The notes beneath the pieces were generated by a model. It saw nothing but the letters and a program-made list of their open reading frames with translations. It was not told the origin of the DNA and did no database searches. From NCBI GenBank assembly GCA_018712075.1, contig DVHN01000045.1, positions 1-64,000 on the forward strand: DNA of 64,000 nucleotides. The letters run 5' to 3'. Below, in pieces: positions 50,866-60,050 of the stretch (positions are counted from its first letter, which is position 1; the number at the start of each line of letters is the position of its first letter). The position numbers and the translations under genes are program-made. This DNA comes from Candidatus Fimimorpha faecalis (lineage in GTDB: Bacteria > Bacillota > Clostridia > Lachnospirales > Lachnospiraceae).

Positions 50866-52185
50866 ATGAAAAAACGAATGTTAGCATTTCTGTGTATTGG
50901 GACAATATGGATCGGAGGATGCGGGCATATTCAAGAAAATCCTTCTGAAATAACTATTCAGAGAAATGGGGTAATTCATATTGCAGAAGCAAAAAAACCA
51001 GATTATATCATGCACGAAGAAGGAACCGACCAAGAAGGACTTTATTGGGATGGAAATTCGATTGATTGGAGTCAGTACCAGTTGAACGAATCGTTTCAGG
51101 ATGCCCTTATTCAATTTACAACAAAAACTACGGCGAAAGTGATGGAGGAAAATAATGAAAACTTATGTTATTCTCCAATGAGCCTTTACTATGCGTTGTC
51201 TTTGGCTGCGATTGGATCAAGCGGACAGACCGAACAGGAATTATTGACATTGCTTGGAGTAGAAAGTAGAGAGAGCTTAAAAGACCAATGTAATAAGCTG
51301 TATCATATATTGTATACGGACACCGATGAATCGGTAATTCAACTGGCAAATTCGATCTGGAAGGCTTATGATGAGGGAGAAGAAGCAATTGCATTAAAGG
51401 AAACTTATATAAAAGAAGCAAGTGAGCAATTATTTTCCTCTATTTACGAAGTAAAACGGACAGAAGCAGAAGATCAGATTGCTCAATGGATTTCCAAACA
51501 AACGAATGGATTCCTTAATCCAACGTCCAGCAAAAAGCCAGTGGAATGGGAGCTTGCATTAATTAACGCAATCTATTACAGAGATCAGTGGGTGAATCGT
51601 TTTCCAGAGCAGTTAACAGAAGAAGGAGAATTTACAAAAGCAGATCAATCGAAAGTCAAATGCAGTTTTATGAATACGGAGAATCAGGCAAATGTGAAAG
51701 AAACCGACCAGTTTTTACAGGCTTCCTTGCAATTAAAAGATTCTGAAATGTTCTTTGTGCTGCCAAAACCAGGAGTCGATGCGCATCAGCTAATAAAGTC
51801 AGAGGAAATATTAAATCAGATTTTGACAGAAGACGGAGAAACAAGATGTCAGGTAATTTGGAGAGTTCCTAAGTTTAACTACGAAACATCAATCGAAAAT
51901 TTAGATCAAGTTGTAAAAGAACTTGGTGTAGTTTCTGCCTTTGAAAGAAGCGATGGATTTGAAAATATGACAGATACAAAAATGTATATAGACAAAATCA
52001 TACAAAAAAGTAAAATTATGATAGATGAAAAGGGGGTAGAGGCTGCTGCCTATACGCAGATTATGATGAATGAAGCGGCTGCATTAACGGAACAAACGGT
52101 TTCCATGAATTTGGATCATCCATTTATTTATGGAATTCAGAAAGATGGCAATTGCTTGTTTATTGGGATTTGTGAGCAGCCATAA
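50866..52185 (+). CDS. serpin-family lipoprotein
   Basis: Lipobox IGGC in MKKRMLAFLCIGTIWIGGCGH; serpin motifs NLCYSPMSLYYALSLAAIGSSGQTEQELLTLLGV, LINAIYYRDQW, hinge DEKGVEAAAYT, C-terminal LDHPFIYGIQKDGNCLFIGIC. RBS GGAGAGGAG. Confidence 0.93.
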   Translation: MKKRMLAFLCIGTIWIGGCGHIQENPSEITIQRNGVIHIAEAKKPDYIMHEEGTDQEGLYWDGNSIDWSQYQLNESFQDALIQFTTKTTAKVMEENNENLCYSPMSLYYALSLAAIGSSGQTEQELLTLLGVESRESLKDQCNKLYHILYTDTDESVIQLANSIWKAYDEGEEAIALKETYIKEASEQLFSSIYEVKRTEAEDQIAQWISKQTNGFLNPTSSKKPVEWELALINAIYYRDQWVNRFPEQLTEEGEFTKADQSKVKCSFMNTENQANVKETDQFLQASLQLKDSEMFFVLPKPGVDAHQLIKSEEILNQILTEDGETRCQVIWRVPKFNYETSIENLDQVVKELGVVSAFERSDGFENMTDTKMYIDKIIQKSKIMIDEKGVEAAAYTQIMMNEAAALTEQTVSMNLDHPFIYGIQKDGNCLFIGICEQP

Positions 52186-52257
52186 GAAAACCTGAATAAT
52201 ATAATGGATGTAAAGAAGCTCCAGCAATATAGCGTTCCAGTTAAGAGAATAATGATA

Positions 52258-52292
52258 AAAAGTGCACCCAGTTTTCTATGGGTGCACTTTTA
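52258..52292 (+). terminator. terminator after the serpin lipoprotein gene
   Basis: AAAAGTGCACCCA-GTTTTCTA-TGGGTGCACTTTT, a 13-bp perfect stem. Confidence 0.85.
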
Positions 52293-52355
52293 TGAAAATT
52301 GTTGTAGAAACTCTGTAGAGGTAAAGGGAGAGAATAAGGTAATGAAAGTAAAAGG

Positions 52356-53189
52356 TTATTGTTTTATGGTCTTTACTTGTTCAGATAGTGCATTTAATGT
52401 ATAGTCATGCAATGCCTCTTTATGAAATTTATCGGATTGAAGGAAATACGAATAGAGAATGTCAATCATAATTAAAATTGGAAATTGTGGGGAAATTATT
52501 TTTCCATTGTTTAGATATTCCTTTACTGCAAATAATATGACTTCATCACAAAAGTTGGCGAACTCTCGTTCTTTCATAGATGTCATTAATATTGTAAAAG
52601 CGCCTTGGCTTTTGGCGGCTTGTAAAGAATGAATGACTTCCTTTGTTTTTCCGCTAATACTAATACCAACGACAGCGCAATCATCAGAAATCAGAACCGA
52701 ATTCATTCGCATAATATCACTATCCACAATTGCTTCCATATTAACACCAATTCGCATAAACCGAAGTTTCATTTCTTGAGCGACAAGTCCAGAACTACCT
52801 CTGCCATAAACGTAAACTCTTTTTTTATGGGAAAATACATCTACAACTCGCCGAAGTTGTTCCTGATCCAATAGTGCATAACTTTTATTTAATAACTCTT
52901 GATAGGTATTTAAGACTTGTTTTGCATAATCGTCAGCAATGAGAACAGGTTCCTCGAAGTCACGCTCATAGTGGAATAGGAATTCTCTATAACCCTTGAA
53001 GCCACATTTTTTAGCAAATCGAGATAAAGAAGCCTCAGATATATAAAGTCGTTTGGCGATATTGCGAGATGAAAAGTCCAGTCGTTCTTTATTATTTATA
53101 AAAAAATCTGCAATTGTTTTTTCCAATGGAGTGAAATTTTCATAGATGGATTCAATCATTGGAATAATTGTCTTTTCATACTGTTCCAT
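52356..53189 (-). CDS. RpiR-family regulator of the sialic acid operon
   Basis: FTPLEKTIADFFINNKERLDFSSRNIAKRLYISEASLSRFAKKCGFKGYREF plus SIS domain (VYVYGRGSSGLVAQEM, VVGISISGKTKEVIHSL). Confidence 0.92.
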   Translation of the reverse strand: MEQYEKTIIPMIESIYENFTPLEKTIADFFINNKERLDFSSRNIAKRLYISEASLSRFAKKCGFKGYREFLFHYERDFEEPVLIADDYAKQVLNTYQELLNKSYALLDQEQLRRVVDVFSHKKRVYVYGRGSSGLVAQEMKLRFMRIGVNMEAIVDSDIMRMNSVLISDDCAVVGISISGKTKEVIHSLQAAKSQGAFTILMTSMKEREFANFCDEVILFAVKEYLNNGKIISPQFPILIMIDILYSYFLQSDKFHKEALHDYTLNALSEQVKTIKQ

Positions 53190-53207
53190 ATGCTAACCTC
53201 CGTATTT

Positions 53208-54107
53208 CTAGTCTTCACATAATTCTGGGTGTCGGCGGCAGAAGTGATAATATGCTCCTAACATCCCAGCATGATTTTGATTTTGAGCAAATGCCAGTTT
53301 AGTATGTTGAGAAATAGTTGGCAATAAGTAATGATCGATACTTTTTCTGATTTTATCATATAGATAATCTTTTTGTGCCATAATACCGCCGCCGAGTATG
53401 ACTATTTCTGGATTTATAACATAACAAATGTTTGCAATTCCCATGCCAAGTATGTCAACCATTTTATCAATGGCATGGATACAGTCCATATCTCCAGACT
53501 TGGCATGTTCAAAAATCCATTTTCCATTGATCGTTCCAGGAAGTAGTCCTTTCTTTTGGGTGACATATTCTACCAATGTTTTGCTGGCTCCAAGATCTTG
53601 AAAACTTCCGCCAGGTAAATGCATATATCCAATTTCACATCCGCTGCCAGAAAATCCATGAAGGATCTGACCATTCATAATAATTGATCCTCCAATCCCA
53701 GTGCCAATAGTAAGGCAAAGGCAAATAGAAGAATTCTTTCCTGCTCCAGAAAAATACTCTGCCAATCCAGCACAATTTACATCATTTTCTACTTCAGATG
53801 GAAGATGAAATTCATTTTCTAATATCTCACGAATAGGTGTTCCTGTATAGTTTGGAATTAAAGGTGCAGCATATGTGATAGATCCTTTTTCGCAGTCTAC
53901 CATACCCGCCGTGGAAACGCAGATTCCATCTGGGGTATAGGAAGAAAGATATTCACGAATAATTGATTTCATTTTCTCAATAATGGCTGGACCTCCTAAA
54001 TGAGCTTCAGTTGGTATTTCACTTGTATCTAAAAATCGACCTGATTGTTCTAGTATACCATATTTAATAGAAGTTCCTCCAACATCAATACAAATATATT
54101 GTTTCAT
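53208..54107 (-). CDS. nanK: ROK family sugar kinase, probable N-acetylmannosamine kinase
   Basis: YICIDVGGTSIKYGILE, CLTIGTGIGGSIIMNGQILHG, GGGIMAQ; within the nan operon. Start MKQYIC at 54107. Confidence 0.85.
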   Translation of the reverse strand: MKQYICIDVGGTSIKYGILEQSGRFLDTSEIPTEAHLGGPAIIEKMKSIIREYLSSYTPDGICVSTAGMVDCEKGSITYAAPLIPNYTGTPIREILENEFHLPSEVENDVNCAGLAEYFSGAGKNSSICLCLTIGTGIGGSIIMNGQILHGFSGSGCEIGYMHLPGGSFQDLGASKTLVEYVTQKKGLLPGTINGKWIFEHAKSGDMDCIHAIDKMVDILGMGIANICYVINPEIVILGGGIMAQKDYLYDKIRKSIDHYLLPTISQHTKLAFAQNQNHAGMLGAYYHFCRRHPELCED

Positions 54108-54129
54108 TATGCTCCTCCAATGGATAAAA

Positions 54130-54582
54130 TTATTGGATGCGGATTTTAAAAATTGCCTTTTTAATCGTCTCTGGTTCATGGACGGCAACAGCAGTGCGAT
54201 GTCCATCCTTTGGATAACAAATTAAAAAATCATTATGAGTGAGGATAACATGTGCGTTTGGAATTCCTTCCAATGGAAGAAAATCGTCTTTTGGAACGAA
54301 TTCTTTTTGTTCCATATTATCGATAAAATTTAAATCAATCTGTTCAGTTCCACGAAGCATTAAATGTAAATCTAAATAATCTCTATGCGCTTCCCAAAAA
54401 CGGTTTTCTGGAGTAGTAGTGGTATACTCTACAATATTAACGAATAAGCGTTCACCATCAATTGGATGACTACCTTTTTCATAATTCAGTAAATCGTGGT
54501 GCTCTGCATAATCAAAACATTCTTGGATGGCAGATGATAAGTAACTGAAATCATTTTTATCTTTTAAATTTCCAAAAATCAT
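54130..54582 (-). CDS. YhcH/YjgK/YiaL (NanQ-like) family protein
   Basis: FVNIVEYTTTTPENRFWEAHRDYLDLHLMLRGTEQIDL, HDFLICYPKDGHRTAVAV. Confidence 0.88.
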   Translation of the reverse strand: MIFGNLKDKNDFSYLSSAIQECFDYAEHHDLLNYEKGSHPIDGERLFVNIVEYTTTTPENRFWEAHRDYLDLHLMLRGTEQIDLNFIDNMEQKEFVPKDDFLPLEGIPNAHVILTHNDFLICYPKDGHRTAVAVHEPETIKKAIFKIRIQ

Positions 54583-54678
54583 AAGAACTCCTTTCTTTGA
54601 ATGGGAACTCACTGAATTTCCATTTGTTTGGAAATTCAGGAGTTATATTTCTATGTAACTGAAATGTTGTAAAAACAA

Positions 54679-56190
54679 TTAGTTTTTATAAATAGTAGAA
54701 TGAGCTGCTGGTACAGATTTATCCCTCAGAATTTTTCTAGAGATATAACTTACAGGCAGACCAACAACTAAAGATACTGCAACAGTTATAATGGAGTAAG
54801 ACCAAATAGAAACGTTCGGTCCAAACAGATTGAAATATTTAACCCCAATAATTACTGCGGATGCAACAACAAATGCCGTATAGGCTCCAATGGAGTTAGC
54901 AACTTTAGTAAAGCAGCCAAGTACAAATGTACCAGCAAGAATACCTAGTACAAGTCCCATAAAGCTGTTAAACCATTCGTAAGCAGAATCGACACCTCCA
55001 TTTGCAAGTAAAATCGACACAATAATTGCAAAAATACCAACACCTAATGATACAAATTGAGCAATTCTTGTTTGAAGTTTAAAGCTCATTTTCTTTTTAG
55101 AAAGTCTTTCTTGAATGTCAAGAGTCCAACTTGTTGCAACCGAGTTCAATCCTGTAGATAAAGTGGATTGTGCAGCAGCATAAATGGCAGCAAGTAAAAG
55201 ACCTGTAATACCAACAGGAAGTTCAAATGCAATGAAAGATGCGAAAATCTGATCACGATCTGCTGCTGGAGGTAATGGTTCTCCTTGAACATGGTAAAAA
55301 ACATATAAGCCAGTACCAATTAAATAAAATACTGTTGCAATAAAAATAGATAATGCTCCGTTGGTTAACATCATTTTATTTAACTTCTTTACATCAGTTG
55401 TAGTTGTAAAACGCTGTACAATATCTTGGCTGGAGATATAAGAAGAACAAGTGTTGAATCCAGCTCCAACAATTAATAAGAATACACTATCCTTCAAAAT
55501 GTTAATATCAAAGATTGGTTCGTTGTCAGCTAAAAATTTACCCTGGCCAAATGAATCGAAGATTGCTCCAAGTCCTCCATCAATACGGAAAATAAGGAAA
55601 ATTAATGCAAAAGTAACTCCGATTAATAAGACACTGCCTTGAATAAAGTCAGTCCAAAGTACAGATTTTAATCCTCCTGTATAAGAATAAATGATTGCGA
55701 TAATGCCCATGACGATGATTAAGATGTTTACATTGATGCCAGTTAATTCTGCAAGTACCATAGAAGGGAGGTACATAATAATGGACATACGGCCAACCTG
55801 ATAAACGATAAACATTACAGCACCTAAAACACGAAGCCCTTTACTGTTAAAGCGGATTTCTAAATAATGATATGCAGTATCAATATCTAAGCTACTATAA
55901 ATAGGAAGGAAAAATTTGATTGTAATAGGAATCGCTACCAACATGCCTAGCTGAGCAAACCACATAATCCAACTTCCATTATAAGAGTTACCAGGTAAAG
56001 ATAAGAAAGAAATTGGACTTAATAATGTAGCAAAAATGGATACACTCGTTACCCACCATGGAATGGTACCATCCCCTTTAAAAAATTCTTTTCCTTGCAT
56101 TTCCTTTTTAGAAAAGTGCAGACCTGCGAAAAGTACAGCTGCAAGATAAACGATTAAAATAATAAGATCAACAACTGTAAAACCTTGCAT
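54679..56190 (-). CDS. sodium:solute symporter (SSS family), probable sialic acid transporter
   Basis: 13-14 TM segments; FFKGDGTIPWWVTSVSIFATLLSPISFLSLPG, YSYTGGLKSVLWTDFIQG; within the nan operon. Confidence 0.88.
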   Translation of the reverse strand: MQGFTVVDLIILIVYLAAVLFAGLHFSKKEMQGKEFFKGDGTIPWWVTSVSIFATLLSPISFLSLPGNSYNGSWIMWFAQLGMLVAIPITIKFFLPIYSSLDIDTAYHYLEIRFNSKGLRVLGAVMFIVYQVGRMSIIMYLPSMVLAELTGINVNILIIVMGIIAIIYSYTGGLKSVLWTDFIQGSVLLIGVTFALIFLIFRIDGGLGAIFDSFGQGKFLADNEPIFDINILKDSVFLLIVGAGFNTCSSYISSQDIVQRFTTTTDVKKLNKMMLTNGALSIFIATVFYLIGTGLYVFYHVQGEPLPPAADRDQIFASFIAFELPVGITGLLLAAIYAAAQSTLSTGLNSVATSWTLDIQERLSKKKMSFKLQTRIAQFVSLGVGIFAIIVSILLANGGVDSAYEWFNSFMGLVLGILAGTFVLGCFTKVANSIGAYTAFVVASAVIIGVKYFNLFGPNVSIWSYSIITVAVSLVVGLPVSYISRKILRDKSVPAAHSTIYKN

Positions 56191-56350
56191 AACTAACCTC
56201 CTTTAAATAGTGAACTGTAAAAAATATTTATGGTACTTAAAAAAATTTATCTTATGTACTTCAGAAAGTAGGAAATTTTATTAAGATACTTTACAAAAAA
56301 TATAGATAATTGTATTTGTCTACAAACAAATAATACATATTTGCGCAAAA

Positions 56351-56433
56351 CAAAAGAAACCTTCACGAAAGTTTCCTTTTGCATGGTATGATAACAAAAG
56401 GAGGGCATCCTTTTCAGGAAGGTATGTCCTCCC
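56351..56433 (-). terminator. tandem terminator hairpins between nanA and the transporter gene
   Basis: Minus strand: GGAGGACATACC...GGATGCCCTCCTTTTG, then CAAAAGGAAAC...GTTTCTTTTGTTTTG. Confidence 0.6.
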
Positions 56434-56459
56434 TCTCTGTTAAGAAAAAGAATTTATCA

Positions 56460-57386
56460 TTAACAATATTTTGCAATTGAGTCTCGTATCATTTTAGCTG
56501 CTTCCTGAATAATTGGCATATCGGATTCAACAATATTTGTAAGCGGAGCTTTTACTCCACCAATATTTAAATTCTCATTGATACGAAGAATCTCTTTAAT
56601 TACGGCATACATATTTCCATGGCAAGAACACATCTTGTAGATAATGGAATCGGCTGCATATTGAATTTCACGTGCCTGAGCAATCTGGTTATTATGCATT
56701 AATTCTTCCATTTTTAAGAATAATTCTGGCATTACGCCATAAGTTCCGCCAATTCCTCCGTCAGCTCCAATTGTAAGTCCACTGATGAACTGTTCATCTG
56801 GACCATTAAATACGATAAAATCATCTCTTACAGTAGCTGCTTCTGCTTTAAACATCTGGATATCTTGAACTGGCATGGAAGAATTTTTTACACCAATTAC
56901 ATTAGGATTCTTTAACATTTCTTTGAAGAGACTCATAGTAAGGGCAACTCCAGCCAATTGAGGAATATTATAAATGACAAAATCAGTATTTGGAGCAGCT
57001 GCACTCATAGCATTCCAGTACGCTGCGATAGAATATTCTGGTAAACGGAAATAAATTGGAGGAATAGAAGCGATGGCATCTACGCCAAGATTTTCTGCAT
57101 GTTTTGCAAGCTCAACACTTTCTTCTGTGTTATTACATGCAACATGAGCGATTACAGTAAGTTTTCCTTTAGCAACGGTCATTATATTTTCTAAAGTAAT
57201 CTTACGATCTTCTACGGTTTGATAAATACACTCCCCTGAAGAACCACAAACATAAATGCCTTTTACACCCTTTTTAATATGATATTCTGTTAATGCACGA
57301 ACACGTTCTGGACTTACTTTTCCATCATCATCATAACATGCATAAAATGCTGGGATTACACCTCTGTACTTGTTTAAATTACTCAT
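56460..57386 (-). CDS. nanA: N-acetylneuraminate lyase (DHDPS/NAL family)
   Basis: GVIPAFYACYDDDGKVSPERVRALTEYHIKKGVKGIYVCGSSGECIYQTVEDRK, FVIYNIPQLAGVALT, GVKNSSMPVQD. Confidence 0.92.
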   Translation of the reverse strand: MSNLNKYRGVIPAFYACYDDDGKVSPERVRALTEYHIKKGVKGIYVCGSSGECIYQTVEDRKITLENIMTVAKGKLTVIAHVACNNTEESVELAKHAENLGVDAIASIPPIYFRLPEYSIAAYWNAMSAAAPNTDFVIYNIPQLAGVALTMSLFKEMLKNPNVIGVKNSSMPVQDIQMFKAEAATVRDDFIVFNGPDEQFISGLTIGADGGIGGTYGVMPELFLKMEELMHNNQIAQAREIQYAADSIIYKMCSCHGNMYAVIKEILRINENLNIGGVKAPLTNIVESDMPIIQEAAKMIRDSIAKYC

Positions 57387-57413
57387 AATAAATACCGCCT
57401 TTCATTAAATTTT

Positions 57414-58106
57414 TTATAATGTTTCCAAAGCCTTAGTAAAGGATTTGGTAATTAACTGTGGTCTAGTTATAATGGAACCAACAACAACACTAAAACAACC
57501 TAGTTGAATCACTCGTTTTGCTTTTTCTGGTGTATTAATATTGCCTTCTGCAATCACTGGATGGGATACCTGTTCAAGAATGGTTCGAATAATTTCAAAA
57601 TCGTTTGCATCAATTTTATCGTTTTTACTTTGTTCGGTATATCCAACTAATGTCGTACCAATAAAATCAAAACCTAATTGATCTGCATGAAGAGCTTCTT
57701 CTACGGTAGAGCAATCTGCCATTAATTTCTGGTTTGGATATTTTTCTCGAATTTGATGATAGAATTCATCAAGAGTTATATTGTTTGGGCGAAGAGAAAT
57801 TGTAGCGTCAATAGCAATAATTTCAGGGTTTACCTCCATTAATTCATCAATTTCTTTCATAGTAGGTGTAATATAAACATTGCTGTCATTGTAATCTCTT
57901 TTCACGATACCTATAATTGGAAGATCAACGTTGTTTTGAATCTCTGCAATATCTTCTTTTGTATTAGCTCGAATACCATAGGCACCACCTTCTTTTGCTG
58001 CGAGAGCCATTCTTCCCATAATAAAAGAGGAATGTAATGGTTCATGAGGAAGTGCTTGGCAAGAGACGATAAGATGACCTTTTAGTTGTTCCAAAGATGT
58101 ATTCAT
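57414..58106 (-). CDS. nanE: N-acylglucosamine/mannosamine-6-phosphate 2-epimerase
   Basis: [78 protein letters not shown]. Confidence 0.94.
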   Translation of the reverse strand: MNTSLEQLKGHLIVSCQALPHEPLHSSFIMGRMALAAKEGGAYGIRANTKEDIAEIQNNVDLPIIGIVKRDYNDSNVYITPTMKEIDELMEVNPEIIAIDATISLRPNNITLDEFYHQIREKYPNQKLMADCSTVEEALHADQLGFDFIGTTLVGYTEQSKNDKIDANDFEIIRTILEQVSHPVIAEGNINTPEKAKRVIQLGCFSVVVGSIITRPQLITKSFTKALETL

Positions 58107-58150
58107 AAGGATCTCCTTTCCTTTCGTTTGTAGATTCAGTATAGAGTGTT

Positions 58151-58194
58151 TTGAAAATTATTTCAATAGATTTTAAATTATAGAAAATACTTTC
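58151..58194. promoter_or_regulatory. paired GAAA-N4-TTTC dyads upstream of nanE (candidate RpiR operators)
   Basis: TTGAAA-ATTA-TTTCAA (58151-58166) and GAAA-ATAC-TTTC (58183-58194), centres exactly 30 bp apart. Confidence 0.5.
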
Positions 58195-58486
58195 AAATAA
58201 TATGGGATAAAACATAAAAAAATAATAAATATACAAAAAAATATTGTGCAATATATATAATTAAAAAGAATAATAGTTTCAAAATTTTAATAAAAAATAG
58301 CGTTTAAATAAGAGGAAAATTGAAAAAAATGTATACACTATTCAAACAAATAAATGAAAATAACGGAAAAAATGCCCGTCAAAATATACAATGATTATAG
58401 GGATAAAGGAATGAATTATTATATAAATAAGACATGATTCTTGATATAAGAAATAAATAGAAAGTTTTTGAATTTAGAAATAAAAA

Positions 58487-58570
58487 ATATCTTCCTTCAA
58501 TGAATAGTTGACTTTAAAAACATAAGTATAGTTTAAAGCGTTCATTCAAATAATCATAGAAGGAAGATAT
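58487..58570. other. nested three-stem hairpin between fprA and the nan operon; T-tracts on both sides
   Basis: ATATCTTCCTTC/GAAGGAAGATAT (12 bp), AATGAA/TTCATT, CTTTAAA/TTTAAAG. Confidence 0.65.
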
Positions 58571-58589
58571 CTTTTTAATTAGAAAGAAA

Positions 58590-59807
58590 TTACTGGTTAA
58601 GGGAGTCTATAATTTCTTTTGCTAATTGTTGCAGCGCTTCAATTTGAGCTTCTTTTACGGATGATTTTACAGTGACCGTAGTATCTAAAATTGTCATATT
58701 TTTCATGGTTTCTACGATGGCGCGCATATGTTTATTGGAAGTAGCGGCCCATGTACCATTTTCAATGAGAGCAAATGTACGATTTTGTAAGTTTAATGCT
58801 TTCATGTCATTTAAAAGGCTTTCTACAACTGGATAAAGACCTCCATTATAAGTTGGAGATGCAATTACGATGTGACTGCAACGGAATGCTTCTGAAATCA
58901 ATTCAGATACATCAGTGTTTGAAATATCATAAACACGTACATCTTTTACTCCTGCGGTAGAAAGAGCGGTTGCTAAAATGTCGGCAGCCCTCTCAGTATT
59001 CCCATACATAGAACCATACATAATGGCAACTGCTTTATCTTCTGGTTCGTATGTACTCCATTTTACATACTTGTCTAAAATGTATGCAAGGTTATTGCGC
59101 CAAATTGGACCATGCAAAGGGCAGATCATCTGAATGTCTAATCCAGAAGCCTTTTTTAATACTGCCTGTACTTGAGCGCCATATTTACCAACAATGTTTG
59201 TGTAATAACGTCTGGCATCATCCAGCCAATCACGGTCGAAATTAATTTCATCATTGAATAAATTACCGTTTAAGGCACCAAATGATCCAAAACCATCGGC
59301 AGAGAATAAAATCTTTTCAGAATCTTCATAAACCATCATAACTTCTGGCCAGTGAACCATTGGGGCTGCAACAAAGTGAAGGGTATGAGATCCAAGCGAT
59401 AAGGTATCTCCTTCTTTAATTATCATAGTACGCTCTGTTAAATCCAGATCATAAAATTGTCCAATCATTTGCAATGTTTTTGCATTGCAGACTAGTGTTG
59501 TCTCTGGGTGACGGTGCATAATTTCTTCGATATTGGAGCAATGATCTGGTTCCATATGATTGATAATTAAATAGTCCAATTTGCGTCCATTCAATGTATG
59601 AGCGACATTCGCAAGAAATAATGAGGTAATAGATGGATCAGTCGTGTCCATCAATGCCGTTTTTTCATCCATAATCACATAAGAGTTATAGGATACTCCA
59701 TGTGGGATTGGAAATAAGTTTTCAAACAAGGCAAGACGACGGTCATTGCCACCTACCCACCAGATCGTATCAGTTACTTTTCTTGTACAGTACAATGAAA
59801 ATTCCAC
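58590..59807 (-). CDS. A-type flavoprotein (flavodiiron / FprA family)
   Basis: Metallo-beta-lactamase domain (INHMEPDHCSNIEEI) plus flavodoxin domain (AIMYGSMYGNTERAADILA, IASPTYNGGLYPVVESLLNDM). Confidence 0.93.
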   Translation of the reverse strand: MEFSLYCTRKVTDTIWWVGGNDRRLALFENLFPIPHGVSYNSYVIMDEKTALMDTTDPSITSLFLANVAHTLNGRKLDYLIINHMEPDHCSNIEEIMHRHPETTLVCNAKTLQMIGQFYDLDLTERTMIIKEGDTLSLGSHTLHFVAAPMVHWPEVMMVYEDSEKILFSADGFGSFGALNGNLFNDEINFDRDWLDDARRYYTNIVGKYGAQVQAVLKKASGLDIQMICPLHGPIWRNNLAYILDKYVKWSTYEPEDKAVAIMYGSMYGNTERAADILATALSTAGVKDVRVYDISNTDVSELISEAFRCSHIVIASPTYNGGLYPVVESLLNDMKALNLQNRTFALIENGTWAATSNKHMRAIVETMKNMTILDTTVTVKSSVKEAQIEALQQLAKEIIDSLNQ

Positions 59808-60050
59808 CTTTCTTTTATTATCGTGATACCATAATTGTTCTATTTATCGGCACTATATCCTACTTTATTATAATACAGGAATACAGGATTGTCACGAGTT
59901 TATTTTAAAACAATGAAATTTCTCAATTAATTCCAAGTCTATGAATTAGTACCATCTTTTTGCGATAAAAGAAGAAAATTATGTTATACTATAAAAAAGT
60001 TTATCAGAAAAATTCCTCTTTGCAGAGGATGCAGATAGTAAGGAGAATTT

